Positions 12,151-23,800 of a stretch of DNA of 64,000 nt are shown here, piece by piece. Source of the DNA: Haberlea rhodopensis (Eukaryota; Streptophyta; Magnoliopsida; Lamiales; Gesneriaceae); assembly GCA_907163345.1 (NCBI GenBank), contig CAJQUN010000058.1:2418001-2482000 (forward strand), in the 5' to 3' direction. The translations under genes and the position numbers were made by a program. Position 1 is the stretch's first letter; the number at the start of each line of letters is the position of its first letter. The notes beneath the pieces were generated by a model. It was given only the letters and a program-made list of their open reading frames with translations. It was not told where the DNA came from and made no database searches.

Positions 12151-12952
12151 GAAGCATTAAAATGTACTAATGATAAGGGCTCAGGATGAAATAAGGATTT
12201 AAGGGAAAAGGAATGTCATGACATTGCATATCCATACATTCATATAATGTGTTTCTATTATGAATTATGGTACAGGGACAACCAATGGGCGATATAAATG
12301 CTGGAAATACAGGAAGGACTTGTGTTTAAGATTTGCATTTATGCCTTACTTTCATATTATGTTAAATATGAATTGTGTTATGCTCATGTGTTGGGGGTTG
12401 TCTTTGTAGGTGCTTTTGTTGACGAGAACCAGGGCCGGGGTTGATATGCTGAGCTGTAAGGAGTGCTACAGGATTAGCATGTTAGAGTTTTTGTATAGCT
12501 TCTACTGAGTAGAGTAAGGCTATGGTGTAGTACCTTTGTAGGAAGTACGTCTTTCCTTTTGGAACATTTTGGTACTGTAATCTCTAAAGCTCAGGTTAAT
12601 CAACACGGCACATTACTCTGATATAATCACATGTATGTTTAGTTCTCTAAATTGCACCTTAATATCTTGATGTGATAACGGGGTCTCACATAGTTTATGG
12701 GGAGACTCTGCCCAAATTTTTATAAAAACCCACAATGCAAAAGTGGTATGATGGGGATGATATTGGGTGAAACCCCTGAGTCTATTTGTTGGCAAAGATG
12801 AACATATTATGTTGAGCATTTGTTTGTGTCTTGGGATGATGGGAAACAAGTAATGATTCGTTTTAAAGAATGAAAAGAAAATGAAAAATTTATACACATA
12901 CGACGTCATAAATGAACTAATGACGAGTTTAAGTGTTGGGGCCTTACATTAG

Positions 12953-12970
12953 TGGTATCAGAGCAGTGGT
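12953..12970 (+). other. Primer-binding site of B (tRNA-iMet type)
   Basis: TGGTATCAGAGCAGTGGT, four bases after the LTR end. Confidence 0.9.
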
Positions 12971-13114
12971 TGCTCATTGGGGCTGTTGAGGGCCTAGGAA
13001 GTTATTGATAGCACATATTTATGCATGATGGCATTAATGTTATACGACATGACTAATTGTTTATGTGCTTTTATGTTATGAAAAGTGGTATTGCTAACCA
13101 TTGTGGTTGCAGGA

Positions 13115-13131
13115 ATCGTGTGGAACACGAT
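13115..13131 (+). other. Leader hairpin after acceptor-like TTGCAG (B)
   Basis: ATCGTGT-GGA-ACACGAT, a 7-bp perfect stem with a 3-base loop, two bases after TTGCAG (AG at 13111-13112). It is identical in D (28257-28273) and F (53217-53233). A role in packaging or dimerisation is inference. Confidence 0.6.
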
Positions 13132-13399
13132 AGGATGGCATTAATAGTAATGTCTAACACTCTATATGTTACGTGCCAAGGAACTGATTGGTAAGAAAAT
13201 CAGGGAAAAGAAAGATATGATGTATTGTCTGAGAACAGACTGGGTGGACAACCGACAGTGGAATACTTCGGTATGGTCTCAATTATTATTGAATATACTA
13301 ATGCGTTTGTTCATGTAATGTTCAAGCAAGGAAGGTACGTAAGACGCGTACGGGCATCAGACGGTAACATATTCTTACACTATGACTATGCTATAATTA

Positions 13400-13680
13400 C
13401 AGAAGTATTTACGATGTTTATGATGATGATTAGGATAAGTAAGTTTATGATGATGATGTCTATGATGAATAAAGACGACAAGATGTTTACGACGATATTA
13501 TGATAGATGAAGATAATTTCTACGATGAATAAAGATGACAAGATGTTTACGATGATGTTATTATAAATAAGTTTATGATGATGATGTTATGATAAATGAA
13601 GATGGTATGACGTTTACGATGATGACTATAATAAGTAATGATGATGTTAATATGATGTTTATAGAATGATATGATGTTTA
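13400..13680. repeat. GATGAT microsatellite in B interior
   Basis: Irregular GATGATGAT/TTTACGATGATG tract, similar to 53320-53630 in F. Confidence 0.8.
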
Positions 13681-13949
13681 TAAGGTGGTAAGATGCCACA
13701 GGGTAAGATGCCCATATGCATGAATATGAACCAGGGAAAATGAAAAGAAGTTAATGAATAACCAACAAGCTTACTCAACTATGATTTCGTACATTTACTG
13801 TTATATCTCTAAGATAATGATGCTATAAGATGATGATGTTTATATGATGATGATGTTACAAGATGATAATGTATGTTTAACTATGTTACTTAGAATGGTT
13901 GAATGTCCGGTGGTCATTATGGGCAAGCGAGGAAGGTCTTGCCGCTCAC

Positions 13950-14165
13950 ATAGCTGATGAGCGATGGGGTACATCCGCTATCAAGGTGTAGCGATGGGTA
14001 TCATCCGCTGATGAGCGATAGGGTACATCCGCTATCAAGGTGTAGCGATGGGTATCATCCGCTGAGCGATAGGGTACATCCGCTATCAAGGCGTAGCGAT
14101 GGGTATCATCCGCTGAATAAAGAGATACATCCGCTATCAAGGCGTAGCGATGGGTATCATACGAT
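13950..14165 (+). repeat. Hairpin array (AGCGAT...ATCCGCT) in B interior
   Basis: Four imperfect units of 51-54 bp. Each unit has two small inverted repeats: AGCGATAGGGTACATCCGCT and AGCGATGGGTATCATCCGCT. Confidence 0.9.
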
Positions 14166-14329
14166 GTGTTATGTCGAGCGAGGGGGCCAATTGTGCCGCT
14201 GTCATAATGGAACCCGGACAGTCCCATTTCTAATTAACATAGTTTGTTGTGAGTATATATGTGAATATGATGTTTATGATGATGTTTATGATGAGTAAAG
14301 ATGATATGATGATTATGATGATGTTTATG

Positions 14330-14880
14330 ATGATAGCGATGCCTCATTCCGCTATTTTACGATGGCTCACTCTTTTATGAGGATTGGCGATGGTTTATGC
14401 CGCCGGATATGTTAATAGCGATGCCCCATTCCGCTATTATGTGGATTTACGATGACTCATTCTTCTATGAGGATTGGCGATGATTAGTGCCGCCAGATAT
14501 ATTGATAGCGATGGTTCATTCCGCTATATTGATTGGCGATGGTTCTTTCCGCCAGATGTATTGATAGCGATGGTTCATTCCGCTATATTGATTGGCGACG
14601 GTTCTTTCCGCCAGATGTATTGATAGCGATGGTTCATTCCGCTATATTGATTGGCGATGCTTCTTTCCGCCAGATGTATTGATAGCGATGGCTCATTCCG
14701 CTATATTGATTGGCGATGGTTCTTTCCGCCAGATGTGTTGATAGCGATGCCTCATTCCGCTATATTGATTGGCGATGGTTCTTTCCGCCAGATGTATTGA
14801 TAGCGATGGTCCATTCCGCTATATTGATTGGCGATGAGTTATACCGCCGGGTATTGATAGCAATGCCTCTCTCCGCTATT
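14330..14880 (+). repeat. 59-bp paired-hairpin array in B interior
   Basis: About eight units, spacing 59 bp (for example 14521 to 14580). Each unit alternates AGCGATGGTTCATTCCGCT with GGCGATGGTTCTTTCCGCC: the same loop in two different stems, TAGCG/CGCTA and TGGCG/CGCCA. More divergent copies continue to about 15090. A homologous 59-bp array is in element D at 29160-29430. Confidence 0.92.
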
Positions 14881-16627
14881 ATGTGGACGATGATTCATGC
14901 TCAGGTGTATAGCGAGGTTTCATGCCACCTATTATATGACGAGGTATCATGCCGTCGATTCTATAGCGATGGACTGTGCCGTTATATATACAGCACAGGA
15001 TTTTGCCGCCTTCGAGCGATGGGTACTGATTACGTATTATTATTGAGCGACGGAGATAGGTATGCCGCTATCTTGTTGGCGATGAGGTATGAGATATTGC
15101 TATTCTATCTAGCATTATTATAGCTGGCATGCGTTGTTATACATGTTTTATTATGACTATTTTACTAGCATGATGATGGATGACATATGTTGATGTACAT
15201 GGACCGTCACGAGTTGACTGGGTTGTTTAGATGTCATTGTGGACATGTATCGTCACTAGTTGACGATACCTTAGATGCCATGAGTGGGCATGTGTCGTCA
15301 CGGGATGGCATGAGTATGTCACGGGATGACGCGTGATTACTACGAATGTCGTGTGTGGACATGTGTTCATTGTGAATATTCATGATTAATGAATTATTAT
15401 GTTTCGAGGATGAGTTAAAGATTGATATAAATTGCGTCATTAAAGCATGCAACTTATTCTTATGTTAAATTTCAATCACCCTATGTGATAGTGTGCAGTA
15501 ACATGTTGTGTATAGAACTGCGAGAAACTTATGATACAGGAATTAGTGTTTGATGACAGAAACATTATGGATGTCGAAATGCGTAAATGACAAGGTACGT
15601 GTTATGTTACTAGTATTTGAGAAATACTAACGGGATTATTTTGGTACTTGTCCTATGACAGATAATAATTGGGTGTAGTAATATGGAAATGTTGATACTT
15701 AAGAGTATGTGAGTGCTGTGATTAACATGATATTATGGTGCCATTGTGTATTGTAGATGATTCCATCTACAAAGGTATGTCACGAACTATTCGATATTGA
15801 TGTTGATGCCTTGTGTTAGATGAGTATAATCGTGACATGAAAATATTGGTGTTAAGCCATTTATCATGATTTGATACTGATGGTCTGTGGCTATTGGTGT
15901 GTATAATGTGTATATGCGTATGTGAGAATAACTAATGGGTTTTCTAGTCATTACCTTGCACCAGATAATAGCCATGAGATGATATATGAAAGATTGATGC
16001 ATAAAGGCTCAAGAGTACCGTTACTTCATACGGACGATGGTGATGATGTGCGGATAAGTTGCATGCATTTGCAGCGACATAGGTATGAAGTTAATTAAGA
16101 TAAATGTTGATGTATGGTCATATATTCTTGAATATACATGATATGCATGGATTGCATGATTTATCGATTTTATGATGTGTACTATGATGAAAGTAAACTG
16201 TGACGGATTTAGATCTTGTGCAAGGAAACTGTAACGATGCGATTACACAGGTACTGAAGTATGACAAGAAGTTCTTGATTGCTAAACGGTGTAAGTGTTG
16301 ACTTTTATGAACTGTTAGCAATTTCCTTGATAAGTTAATTATAGGAATGAACTTTTGAAATGTAAACAAATTGAACAAGGCAAGTATGATGTTAACCTCG
16401 TATTGATTACATGAATAGAGGAATTCATGTATTAGATTATTAAATACTAATGTTGGGATGGAGTAAAGTGATGTGAATTGCAGTATTGCGATCATTGGTG
16501 CAATGGGGCATATGTGTGAGCCACGATGATTCCGATGACTGTCATCCTACGGATGATAAAGTCTCTATCTTGAGCTATATACGGTACGTAAATTTTACAG
16601 TTGGCTTTTATGGTAAGCATGCGTTGA

Positions 16628-16662
16628 AATTTCGAGGACGAAATTCTATATGTTGGGGAGAA
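16628..16662 (+). other. Polypurine tract and hairpin of B
   Basis: Hairpin AATTTCGAGGACGAAATT (16628-16645) then GTTGGGGAGAA (16652-16662) directly before the 3' LTR. The 3' LTR has lost the first TG of TGTGATG. Confidence 0.85.
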
Positions 16663-16663
16663 T

Positions 16664-18114
16664 TGATGTCCAGATTATTATTAATCATTTGTTGGACTAA
16701 ATATGATTTGAATTTTATAATTAATTTTAGAATTAATTAGAAGTGGAATTGACCAAGTGAAGGTCAACTGGCAAATTAATCGGATCCTAAAATATTTTGA
16801 GATTGTAAAATATACTCCGATAATATTTTAGAGATAAATTAATTAAAATGAAGAACTTAAGTTTTGGGTTTTTGGGGTGTGTATAAATCCCAATCGTTGT
16901 CTAAAAATAATTTATCAGTGCACCAGTGACACTTCGATGTACAAAACCGGGTTAGGATACAAAAAAAAATAAATATGTTATGTTGGCATTTTCGGACACA
17001 TATTAAAAGGTGTAAAATCGCGCACAGAAATCCCGAACCCCTTCTCCTCCCGCGCGATACCTGACCCCTCGCCACTAAACCGCCGCGCCCGCCGCCGTCC
17101 GAGCTCCTTCCGGCGCGTCCGAACCGCCGCCGCCTTCGTATCTCCCAGGCGCTTCTTTCCATACCAATATCGTGAAGTTTCGTCGCCGATCGCGTCCGGA
17201 TCTTGCAAGAAAGTGCGCGGTTCAAAATCACGATTTCGTCCGATTTTGGAGCGATTTTCTTCCGATTGTTTTGTGGGTAATTCTCGTCGTCCCTTAGTCG
17301 TTATTCCCCTGAAATCCCACGAATTTTTGATGAACTTTGGTTCGATTTTGATGGCATTTTTGGTAGGGTTGCTCGAGTGTGTGCAGTGTGTGCAGCAGTG
17401 TGTGTGCGTGTGTGTGTTTCTGCGTGTGGGTGTGTGTCCAGCATGTGTTTGTGGATGAAGATGGTGTGTATGTGTGTTCCAACATGTATTGGTATAGGTA
17501 CAAGGCTTCTATATATGTTGTGCCTTGTGGTTGGATGATGTTTTGTTCATGTAAAAGGTTAACTTAAATTAGTGTAATGGGTTAAGGCGGTTATGTGACG
17601 ATAAATTGAGTATGAACAATTGGGAATTGGATAGCATGAAAATGTTATTAATTGTAGGGATTTAATCATAACTCACATTATTGAACGGATAATTGTTGAA
17701 AATGAATTGGTGATTAAATGTCGTGACTTAGAGTCATTGTTGTTAAAAGGTGAAGACTAGATTCATGCTAGTATGTGTTGACATGGAATAGAGTTATGGT
17801 GATATTTATGCTCAAGTGGATAGCATGACATGTATTAATGATTTATGTCACTTTATTGAATTACCACCCTTAGTAGTGAGTTCTAAATCAAGAATTATGG
17901 AACCAATGCATCTTTAAATTGTTAAAGTTGAATTTAATCAATAAATGACTTTGTGTTGGGATTAAGGGAATTGGATTAAAGGGATAGAATCTCTTATCTA
18001 CATGGATCCCTTCTTTCGTGTCTTGGTTTGAATCACCTCGGTGTGAGTTTGAATAATTGTGGAACGTGTTAATTGGCTTAATTGGATTGTTTAGTTAGAC
18101 ACCAGTTGGATATT
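16664..18114 (+). repeat. 3' LTR of B, left part
   Basis: Matches 7620-9067 almost base for base (TATA box, GC-rich leader, TG tract). It is broken at 18114 by element C; ATATT at 18110-18114 is the left target duplicate. Confidence 0.95.
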
Positions 18115-18544
18115 TGTAGGGTCTTCCTACCTTAATATCATTTAGTACACATAAATTGGACAGAACATGCATTTATAACCTCTTAAGGGTTCCGGTTGTA
18201 GCTTGAGCTAAGGAGATTACAGGCCAAAATAAAGTTTTCAAAAGCTATTTAATTACATTCCCAATAAAGAATGTTAAAGCTATAGATTTACACTACTCCT
18301 AGAGTAGAGACTATCAAAATCCTCCTTCCTACGTTCATCATGCTCCCTTTAGCTCACTTCCTCAACCCGACCCTAGGCCCTTGGTCCAAAAGTGTACCTA
18401 CAGGGATAACACATCATGAGCATACACATGTTTACTTAACATTACATAAAAGCATACAATAATGCATAACATCCTAGTTAAGTAAAGGTTATTGGTCGTC
18501 CTTCGACTTCCTTTGTTATCCCTGGCTCTTATTCATATATTAGG

Positions 18545-18800
18545 GCGTCTTACCCCATTGTATGGTATCTTACCATATCATAATCATCGTGTGGCATCTT
18601 ACCACGTGGGCATCTTACCCAATCATATGGCGTCTTACCATATTATAAACATTGCGTGGCATCTTGCCACGTGGGCATCTTACCCAATCATATGGCGTCT
18701 TACCATATCATAAACATTGCGTGGCATCTTACCACGTGGGCATCTTACCCAATCATATGCTTTGGGTGGTGTCTCACCACATGGGCGTCTTACCCAACCA
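18545..18800 (-). repeat. GGTAAGAYGCC hairpin array, C 3' LTR
   Basis: Minus strand: CGTGGTAAGATGCCACG, ATATGGTAAGACGCCATAT, GGGTAAGATGCCC and a TGAGACA-loop variant, in units of about 65 bp. The second copy, in the 5' LTR (25300-25414 and 34778-34920), is split by D. Confidence 0.88.
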
Positions 18801-19205
18801 TACACGTCGTATGACCTTATCATAAACTTCGTCATTATAGACGTCCTCATAAACATCGTTATCATAAACATCATCTTAAGCATCATCATCATAACATCAT
18901 CGTAAGCATCATCATCGTAACATCATCATAAGCATCATCATCATAACATCATCTTAAACGTCATCATCGCAAACATCATCTTAAACATCATCATAATATG
19001 TAAGGGCATGGTTTACCGTCCGATGCTCGTACGTCTCTTACGTACCTTAATTCCCAAAAGTGGAGAATTTGGAGAGCTTTATCTCCTGGATGTTGTGGGC
19101 ACCTGGGATGGTTCTACACAACCATACAAATTGATATTAGAAGCTAAACATAGTCCAATATCCAAAAATCCCACAAAAAATATCAAAAATCCACTTTTCT
19201 TCAGC

Positions 19206-19415
19206 TCGCGATCGATCGCCGCCCAGGCGCGATCGATCGCGAGACCACACTGGACGAGGGGGCAAAATTTCCTTCTTGGCGATCGATCGCCACTTTTGGC
19301 GCGATCGATCGCCAGGCTCGCCGATCGATCGCCCAAAAGTGGCGATCGATCGCCAAATGCCTCTGGCTGGTACTGGACGCTCGCGATCGATCGCCAAGAA
19401 CGGGCGATCGATCGC
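19206..19415. repeat. CGATCGATCG palindrome block, C 3' LTR
   Basis: Eight copies, mostly as GGCGATCGATCGCC or CGCGATCGATCGCG. The 5' LTR copy is at about 35325-35535. Confidence 0.96.
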
Positions 19416-20094
19416 CGAGTGCTGTACATCGGATTTTCGCCATTAATGCTCATTTTTCAAGCTCTTTCACATGCCACCCCAAAACCAAACTTCCATAAAA
19501 CATCAATAACATCAAAACCCACTAAAACCAACATAAAACACTTCAAAAATCATACCCCAACCAAAAACAACACATACCCAAACAAACCCACATAAAACAT
19601 CAAAAACTTAACCCATTTCAACACCAAACATCATAAAACTTATAGGAATGGTTCCATACCTCTTGTAGGCTCCAAATCCTAGCAAAGAGCACACAAACAA
19701 GGTTTTTGTGGAACTTTCCTTCTCCTCTTTTGGTGAGATTCGAAAATGGGTAGGGTTTGGGGTTGGGAAGTGGTTTGGGGATTTTTAAAAGGTGAATGGT
19801 AATGTGGGGGGTTAAAGTGATGTGTGAGGGATTTAAAAGGGGTTGTAATAACTTAATAAAAATTGTACCCCAAACTTAACATGATGTATAAAATACCCTA
19901 CTTGGTATTTCAAAAGCATTTTTCAACAATGCTCTAAACTTCATTTAAAATCACATCTTCCTCATATTTGATATTTTAACACAATTAATCATGTTAACAT
20001 CTTAATACCCAACACATAAATCCATCAACACATGATACATCATATAAACATAATTAATGTCCAAGTTACCATTAATTAATTTCGGGGCATCACA

Positions 20095-20130
20095 TTACTC
20101 CCCTACTTACAAGATTTCGTCCTCGAAATC
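20095..20130 (-). other. Polypurine tract and hairpin of C
   Basis: Minus strand: GATTTCGAGGACGAAATC, then GTAAGTAGGGGAGTAA abutting the 3' LTR. Confidence 0.85.
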
Positions 20131-20152
20131 GCATGCACTTACCCAAAAGAAA

Positions 20153-20875
20153 CTAAACATAAATCATACCAGAAAATAGTTCGGGGTAATGCTGCATCAT
20201 ATGCCGCTCCGTCTCCCACGTAGCCTCCTCGACACCCCGACGATCCCACTGAACTTTGACCATCGGTATAACTTTGCTCCGTAGTCTGCGATCCTCACGA
20301 TCCAGAATTCTGACTGGTCGTTCAACGTAGGATACATCTGAGTCTAACTGCACTTCAGTAGGCTGTAAAACATGAGACGGATCTGGCTCATACTTTCTCA
20401 ACATAGAAACATGGAAGACATCATGAATTCCAGATAAGGACGGTGGTAGAGCTAATCGGTAAGCCAAAGTGCCGATACGCTGTAACACCTCATACGGTCC
20501 AACATACCTCGGGGATAACTTCCCCCGCATACCAAATCGAACAACACCCCTGAAGGGTGAGATTTTCAAGAAGACCTTGTCTCCCACTTGAAATTCTAGC
20601 GGCCGTCGCCGCTTATTTGCATAGGCTGCTTGCCTATCTTGGGCCGCTTTCATCTTTAAGCGTATCATCTTAATCTTTTCCTCCATGTCCTTAATCATAT
20701 CCGGTCCTCCGACCGCTTTACTCGTCAAGTCCTCCCAATACAGCGGTGACCTACATCGTCGTCCGTAAAGAGCTTCAAAAGGGGCCATTTGAATGCTCGC
20801 CTGATAGCTGTTATTGTATGAGAACTCAACCAGTGGTATAGATTCTTGCCACGGAGTATCAACTCCAAAACACAT
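20153..20875 (-). CDS. Integrase C-terminus and chromodomain of element C (after frameshift)
   Basis: This 240-codon frame is the downstream part of the C polyprotein, displaced by one base from the main frame near 20861. It holds the end of the integrase core (SYNNSYQASIQMAPFEALYG), a conserved LYGRRCRSPLYWED stretch, the GPY/F module (GPYEVLQRIGTLAYRL, residues 126-141) and a chromodomain-like end (about 184-234, with VKVQWDRRGVEEATWETE). In chromoviruses this module is thought to steer integration to marked heterochromatin, which agrees with the nest seen here. Its first ATG is internal and is not a natural start. Compared with element E, one base is missing after the codon for VLE, so the two parts are not translated together here. 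Confidence 0.9.
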   Translation of the reverse strand: MCFGVDTPWQESIPLVEFSYNNSYQASIQMAPFEALYGRRCRSPLYWEDLTSKAVGGPDMIKDMEEKIKMIRLKMKAAQDRQAAYANKRRRPLEFQVGDKVFLKISPFRGVVRFGMRGKLSPRYVGPYEVLQRIGTLAYRLALPPSLSGIHDVFHVSMLRKYEPDPSHVLQPTEVQLDSDVSYVERPVRILDREDRRLRSKVIPMVKVQWDRRGVEEATWETERHMMQHYPELFSGMIYV

Positions 20876-23800
20876 GCCCTCAGCATATCTTCGAGCGTCT
20901 GTATAGTACGCTCCGTTTGGCCATCAGTCTGAGGGTGATAGGCTGTACTTAGTCTCACCTCGGTGCCCAAGGCTGTCTGGAGACCCTCCCAGAAATGAGA
21001 AGTAAACCTTGGGTCTCTGTCAGACACGATCGAGACTGGAATCCCATGCAACCTCACTACATCCCGTACATATAATTGGGCCATCTTTAAATACATGAAA
21101 GTCATACTGTAAGGGATGAAATGAGCTACCTTCGTCAGCCTATCTACGATCACCCAGATCGCATCAAATCCAGAGGCCGACCTTGGCAAGTGGGTCACGA
21201 AGTCCATAGATATATGCTCCCACTTCCACTTAGGTACATCCAAGCTCTTCAGCTCGCCACCAGGCCTCTGCCTTTCTGCCTTTACTTGTTGGCAGATCAA
21301 ACATCTCTTAACGAAGCTGATCACATCACGCTTCATGCGTCTCCACCAGAATTGACCACTTAGGTCCTTATACATCTTTCTTCCTCCAGGGTGGATACTG
21401 AACCGGCTATTATGAGCCCGTTCTAAAATTCCTTTACGCAATCCTGGCGCATCTGGGACCACCCATCGGTTGCCCAATCTTAAAGAGTCATCTTCAGCCA
21501 CACTAAACTTTGTTAGCTGACCTCGAAGTACTATTGATGACCATCTCTGAACTTCATCATCCAACCTCTGGGCTTTCCTGATTGCCTCAAATACGTCTGG
21601 CTCGGCCAATAAGGTCGACACTCGCACCGGCGACGTGTCTACATCGAAATCATAGCCCAGATGGCAATAAGAAATCATCAAAGCTGATAAACACATAACG
21701 TCCTCAGCAGTACTCTTCACCTTACGACTTAAGGCGTCTGCTATCAAATTTGCCTTACCAGGATGGTACTCAATTTCACAGTCATAATCCTTGAGTAAAT
21801 CCATCCACCTCCTTTGCCTCATATTCAACTCTGCCTGAGTGAACAAGAACTTCAGGCTCTTATGGTCCGTAAAAATGGTAAACGTAGTACCATAAAGGTA
21901 ATGACGCCAAATCTTCAAGGCGAAAATGATAGCTGCCAGTTCCAGATCATGGACTGGGTACCTGGTCTCATGAGGCTTCAACTGTCTCGAAGCATAGGCT
22001 ACTACTTGTCTGTCTTGCATCAATACGCAGCCCAAACCCTGCAATGATGCATCCGTGTACAAGGCAAACCTCTTATCCTCAGACGGAATCACCAACACTG
22101 GCGCTGTCGTCAAACGACGCTTCAATTCTTGGAAGCTTTCCTCACAAGCTTCGGACCAGAAGAACGGGACTCCTTTCTGAGTCAGCTGTGTCAATGGCTT
22201 AGCGATCTTGGAAAATCCCTCGACAAAAGGTCGGTAATAACCTGCTAAGCCAAGAAAACTCCGTATCTCGGGTACAGAAGTGGGTGCTGCCCACTCCATC
22301 ACAACTTCAATCTTCCTCGGGTCCACAGATATCCCTTGGCTAGATATGACATGGCCTAGGAACACCACGCTGTCTAACCAGAATTCGCACTTGCTAAGCT
22401 TAGCATACAACTGATGATCCCTAAGGATCTGAAGTACTGTCCTCAAGTGCCGTACATGATCTTCTTCAGTCCTAGAGTAGATGAGTATGTCGTCAATGAA
22501 AACTATGACGAATTGATCCAAATACGGCTGGAACACCTTGTTCATCAAACTCATGAAAACAGCCGGGGCATTTGTCACCCCAAAAGGCATGACTAGGAAC
22601 TCATAGTGCCCATACCTAGTTCTGAAGGCTGTCTTCTGGACATCCTCTTCTCTCACTCGAATCTGATGGTACCCCGACCTCAGATCGATCTTACTGTAGA
22701 GCCTCGTACCCTGTAACTGATCAAATAAATCATCGATCCTCGGAAGTGGGTACTTATTCTTCACTGTGGCTTTGTTCAGTTGTCTGTAATCGATGCACAA
22801 ACGCATCGAACCATCTTTCTTCTTCACAAATAACACTGGTGCTCCCCAGGGCGATACGCTAGGGCGTATATAGCCCTTATCAAGGAGCTCTTGCAACTGA
22901 ATCTTTAATTCCCTTAGCTCCGCTGGTGCCATCCTATAAGGGGCACGAGAAATGGCCGACGTCCCCGGTAATAACTCAATCCCAAACTCGACCTCTCTCG
23001 TCGGCGGGAATCCGGGAATCTCCTCCGGAAAGACATCAGGGAACTCCGCCACTACGGGCACATCCTCAACTTTCACTTCTCCTTTCTTTTCCGTAACATC
23101 GACGGCATAAATGAGATATCCTGAATGACCTCGTTCCAACAACTGCGCCATCTTGACAGCAGATATCAACGGAATCTTAGAGCGGGAACCATCCCCATAG
23201 AACGTCCAGGGAACTCCCATATCGGATTTAAACCGTACAGTTCTCTGCCTGCAGTTCACAACTGCCTGATACCTGTTCAGAACATCAATGCCCAGAATGC
23301 AATCAAAATCTGACATTCCTAGAACAATCAAATCTGACCTTAGTTCCTTATCCTCAAAATAAATGAGGCCATTGTAGACGATCCGATCCGTAATCATACT
23401 TCTTCCAGCGGGGGTCGATACTATAAGAGGCGTGGGCGACGGAGAAGTGCATAAGTGGTGCCTTTCCACAAAACTTGTCGACACAAAAGAGTGTGACGCA
23501 CCTGTGTCGATCAATATAAAAGCAGGGTGCGTAAATAAAAGACACGTACCCGCTATAACCTCCTCCGGAGCCGCTGAAGCTTGCTCCCTTGTCAATGCAT
23601 AGACTTGTCCTTGAGGTGGCCCCATGGGCTGACCTCCATGCTGACGCGGCACAAATGGGGGTCTGTGCTGTGCTGTCCTATCTGCAGGCCTCCCCGCAGA
23701 ACCCTGTTGACTTCCCCTGTTGGGACACTGTCTAGCAAAGTGGCCCTTGTCGCCACAAACATAGCACCCTATACAGTCTTTCGCCAGATGTGATTGCCCA

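Larger units (their letters stand above)
10347..12690 (+). mobile_element. S1: solo LTR inside the B 5' LTR
   Basis: Starts TGTGATATCCCC, ends GGGTCTCACA, and is flanked by TAGTT at 10342-10346 and 12691-12695. The uninterrupted site is visible at about 37485-37500 in the other B LTR copy. It has no primer site or polypurine tract, so it is a solo LTR, normally the product of recombination between two LTRs. It carries a palindrome block, the GTACGT...ACGTAC motif at 11802 and a 51-bp tandem repeat; it is a relative of the A LTR. Confidence 0.95.
7618..12948 (+). repeat. 5' LTR of element B, interrupted by solo LTR S1
   Basis: Starts TGTGATGTCCAG and ends GGGGCCTTACA directly before the primer site. 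It is the same LTR as 16664-18114 joined to 36220-37745. S1 plus its 5-bp duplication occupy 10347-12695. Non-S1 parts hold a TATA box, a GC-rich leader, a TG repeat and AT-rich filler; no gene is seen in 8530-10341. Confidence 0.92.
12949..16663 (+). mobile_element. Element B interior, non-coding
   Basis: Begins with the leader shared by B, D and F (12961-13160). It then holds a GATGAT-rich tract, a stretch resembling the A LTR (13720-13800), two hairpin arrays, and 1.5 kb of AT-rich sequence (15125-16625) in which I see no gene, before the polypurine tract. Reading frames across the arrays are repeat translations. No zinc knuckle, DTG, RT or integrase motif is present on either strand. Confidence 0.8.
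18115..20094 (-). repeat. 3' LTR of element C
   Basis: 1,980 bp, TGTGATGCCCCG... on the minus strand from 20094, ending ...GACCCTACA at 18115. It contains a GGTAAGATGCC hairpin array (18545-18800), CATCAT microsatellite (18840-18990), the GTACGT...ACGTAC motif (19025-19046) and a palindrome block (19206-19415). The long frame at 19008-19595 is a translation of the palindromes, not a gene. Confidence 0.95.

Noticed and set aside
12953..12970. tRNA-Met gene fragment
   Set aside because: Only the stretch complementary to the tRNA 3' end is present, four bases from an LTR end; it is a primer-binding site.
14710..15123. 137-codon frame (and 29313-29657), similar between B and D
   Set aside because: It follows the 59-bp hairpin array; similarity comes from the repeat, and no domain is visible.
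19008..19595. 195-codon frame rich in DRSP/RSIA that resembles an SR-rich protein (also 35129-35566, 11405-11737, 5826-6308, 61606-61956)
   Set aside because: CGATCGATCG reads DRS, IDR or RSI in any frame and on both strands; these frames follow the palindrome blocks, not a gene.
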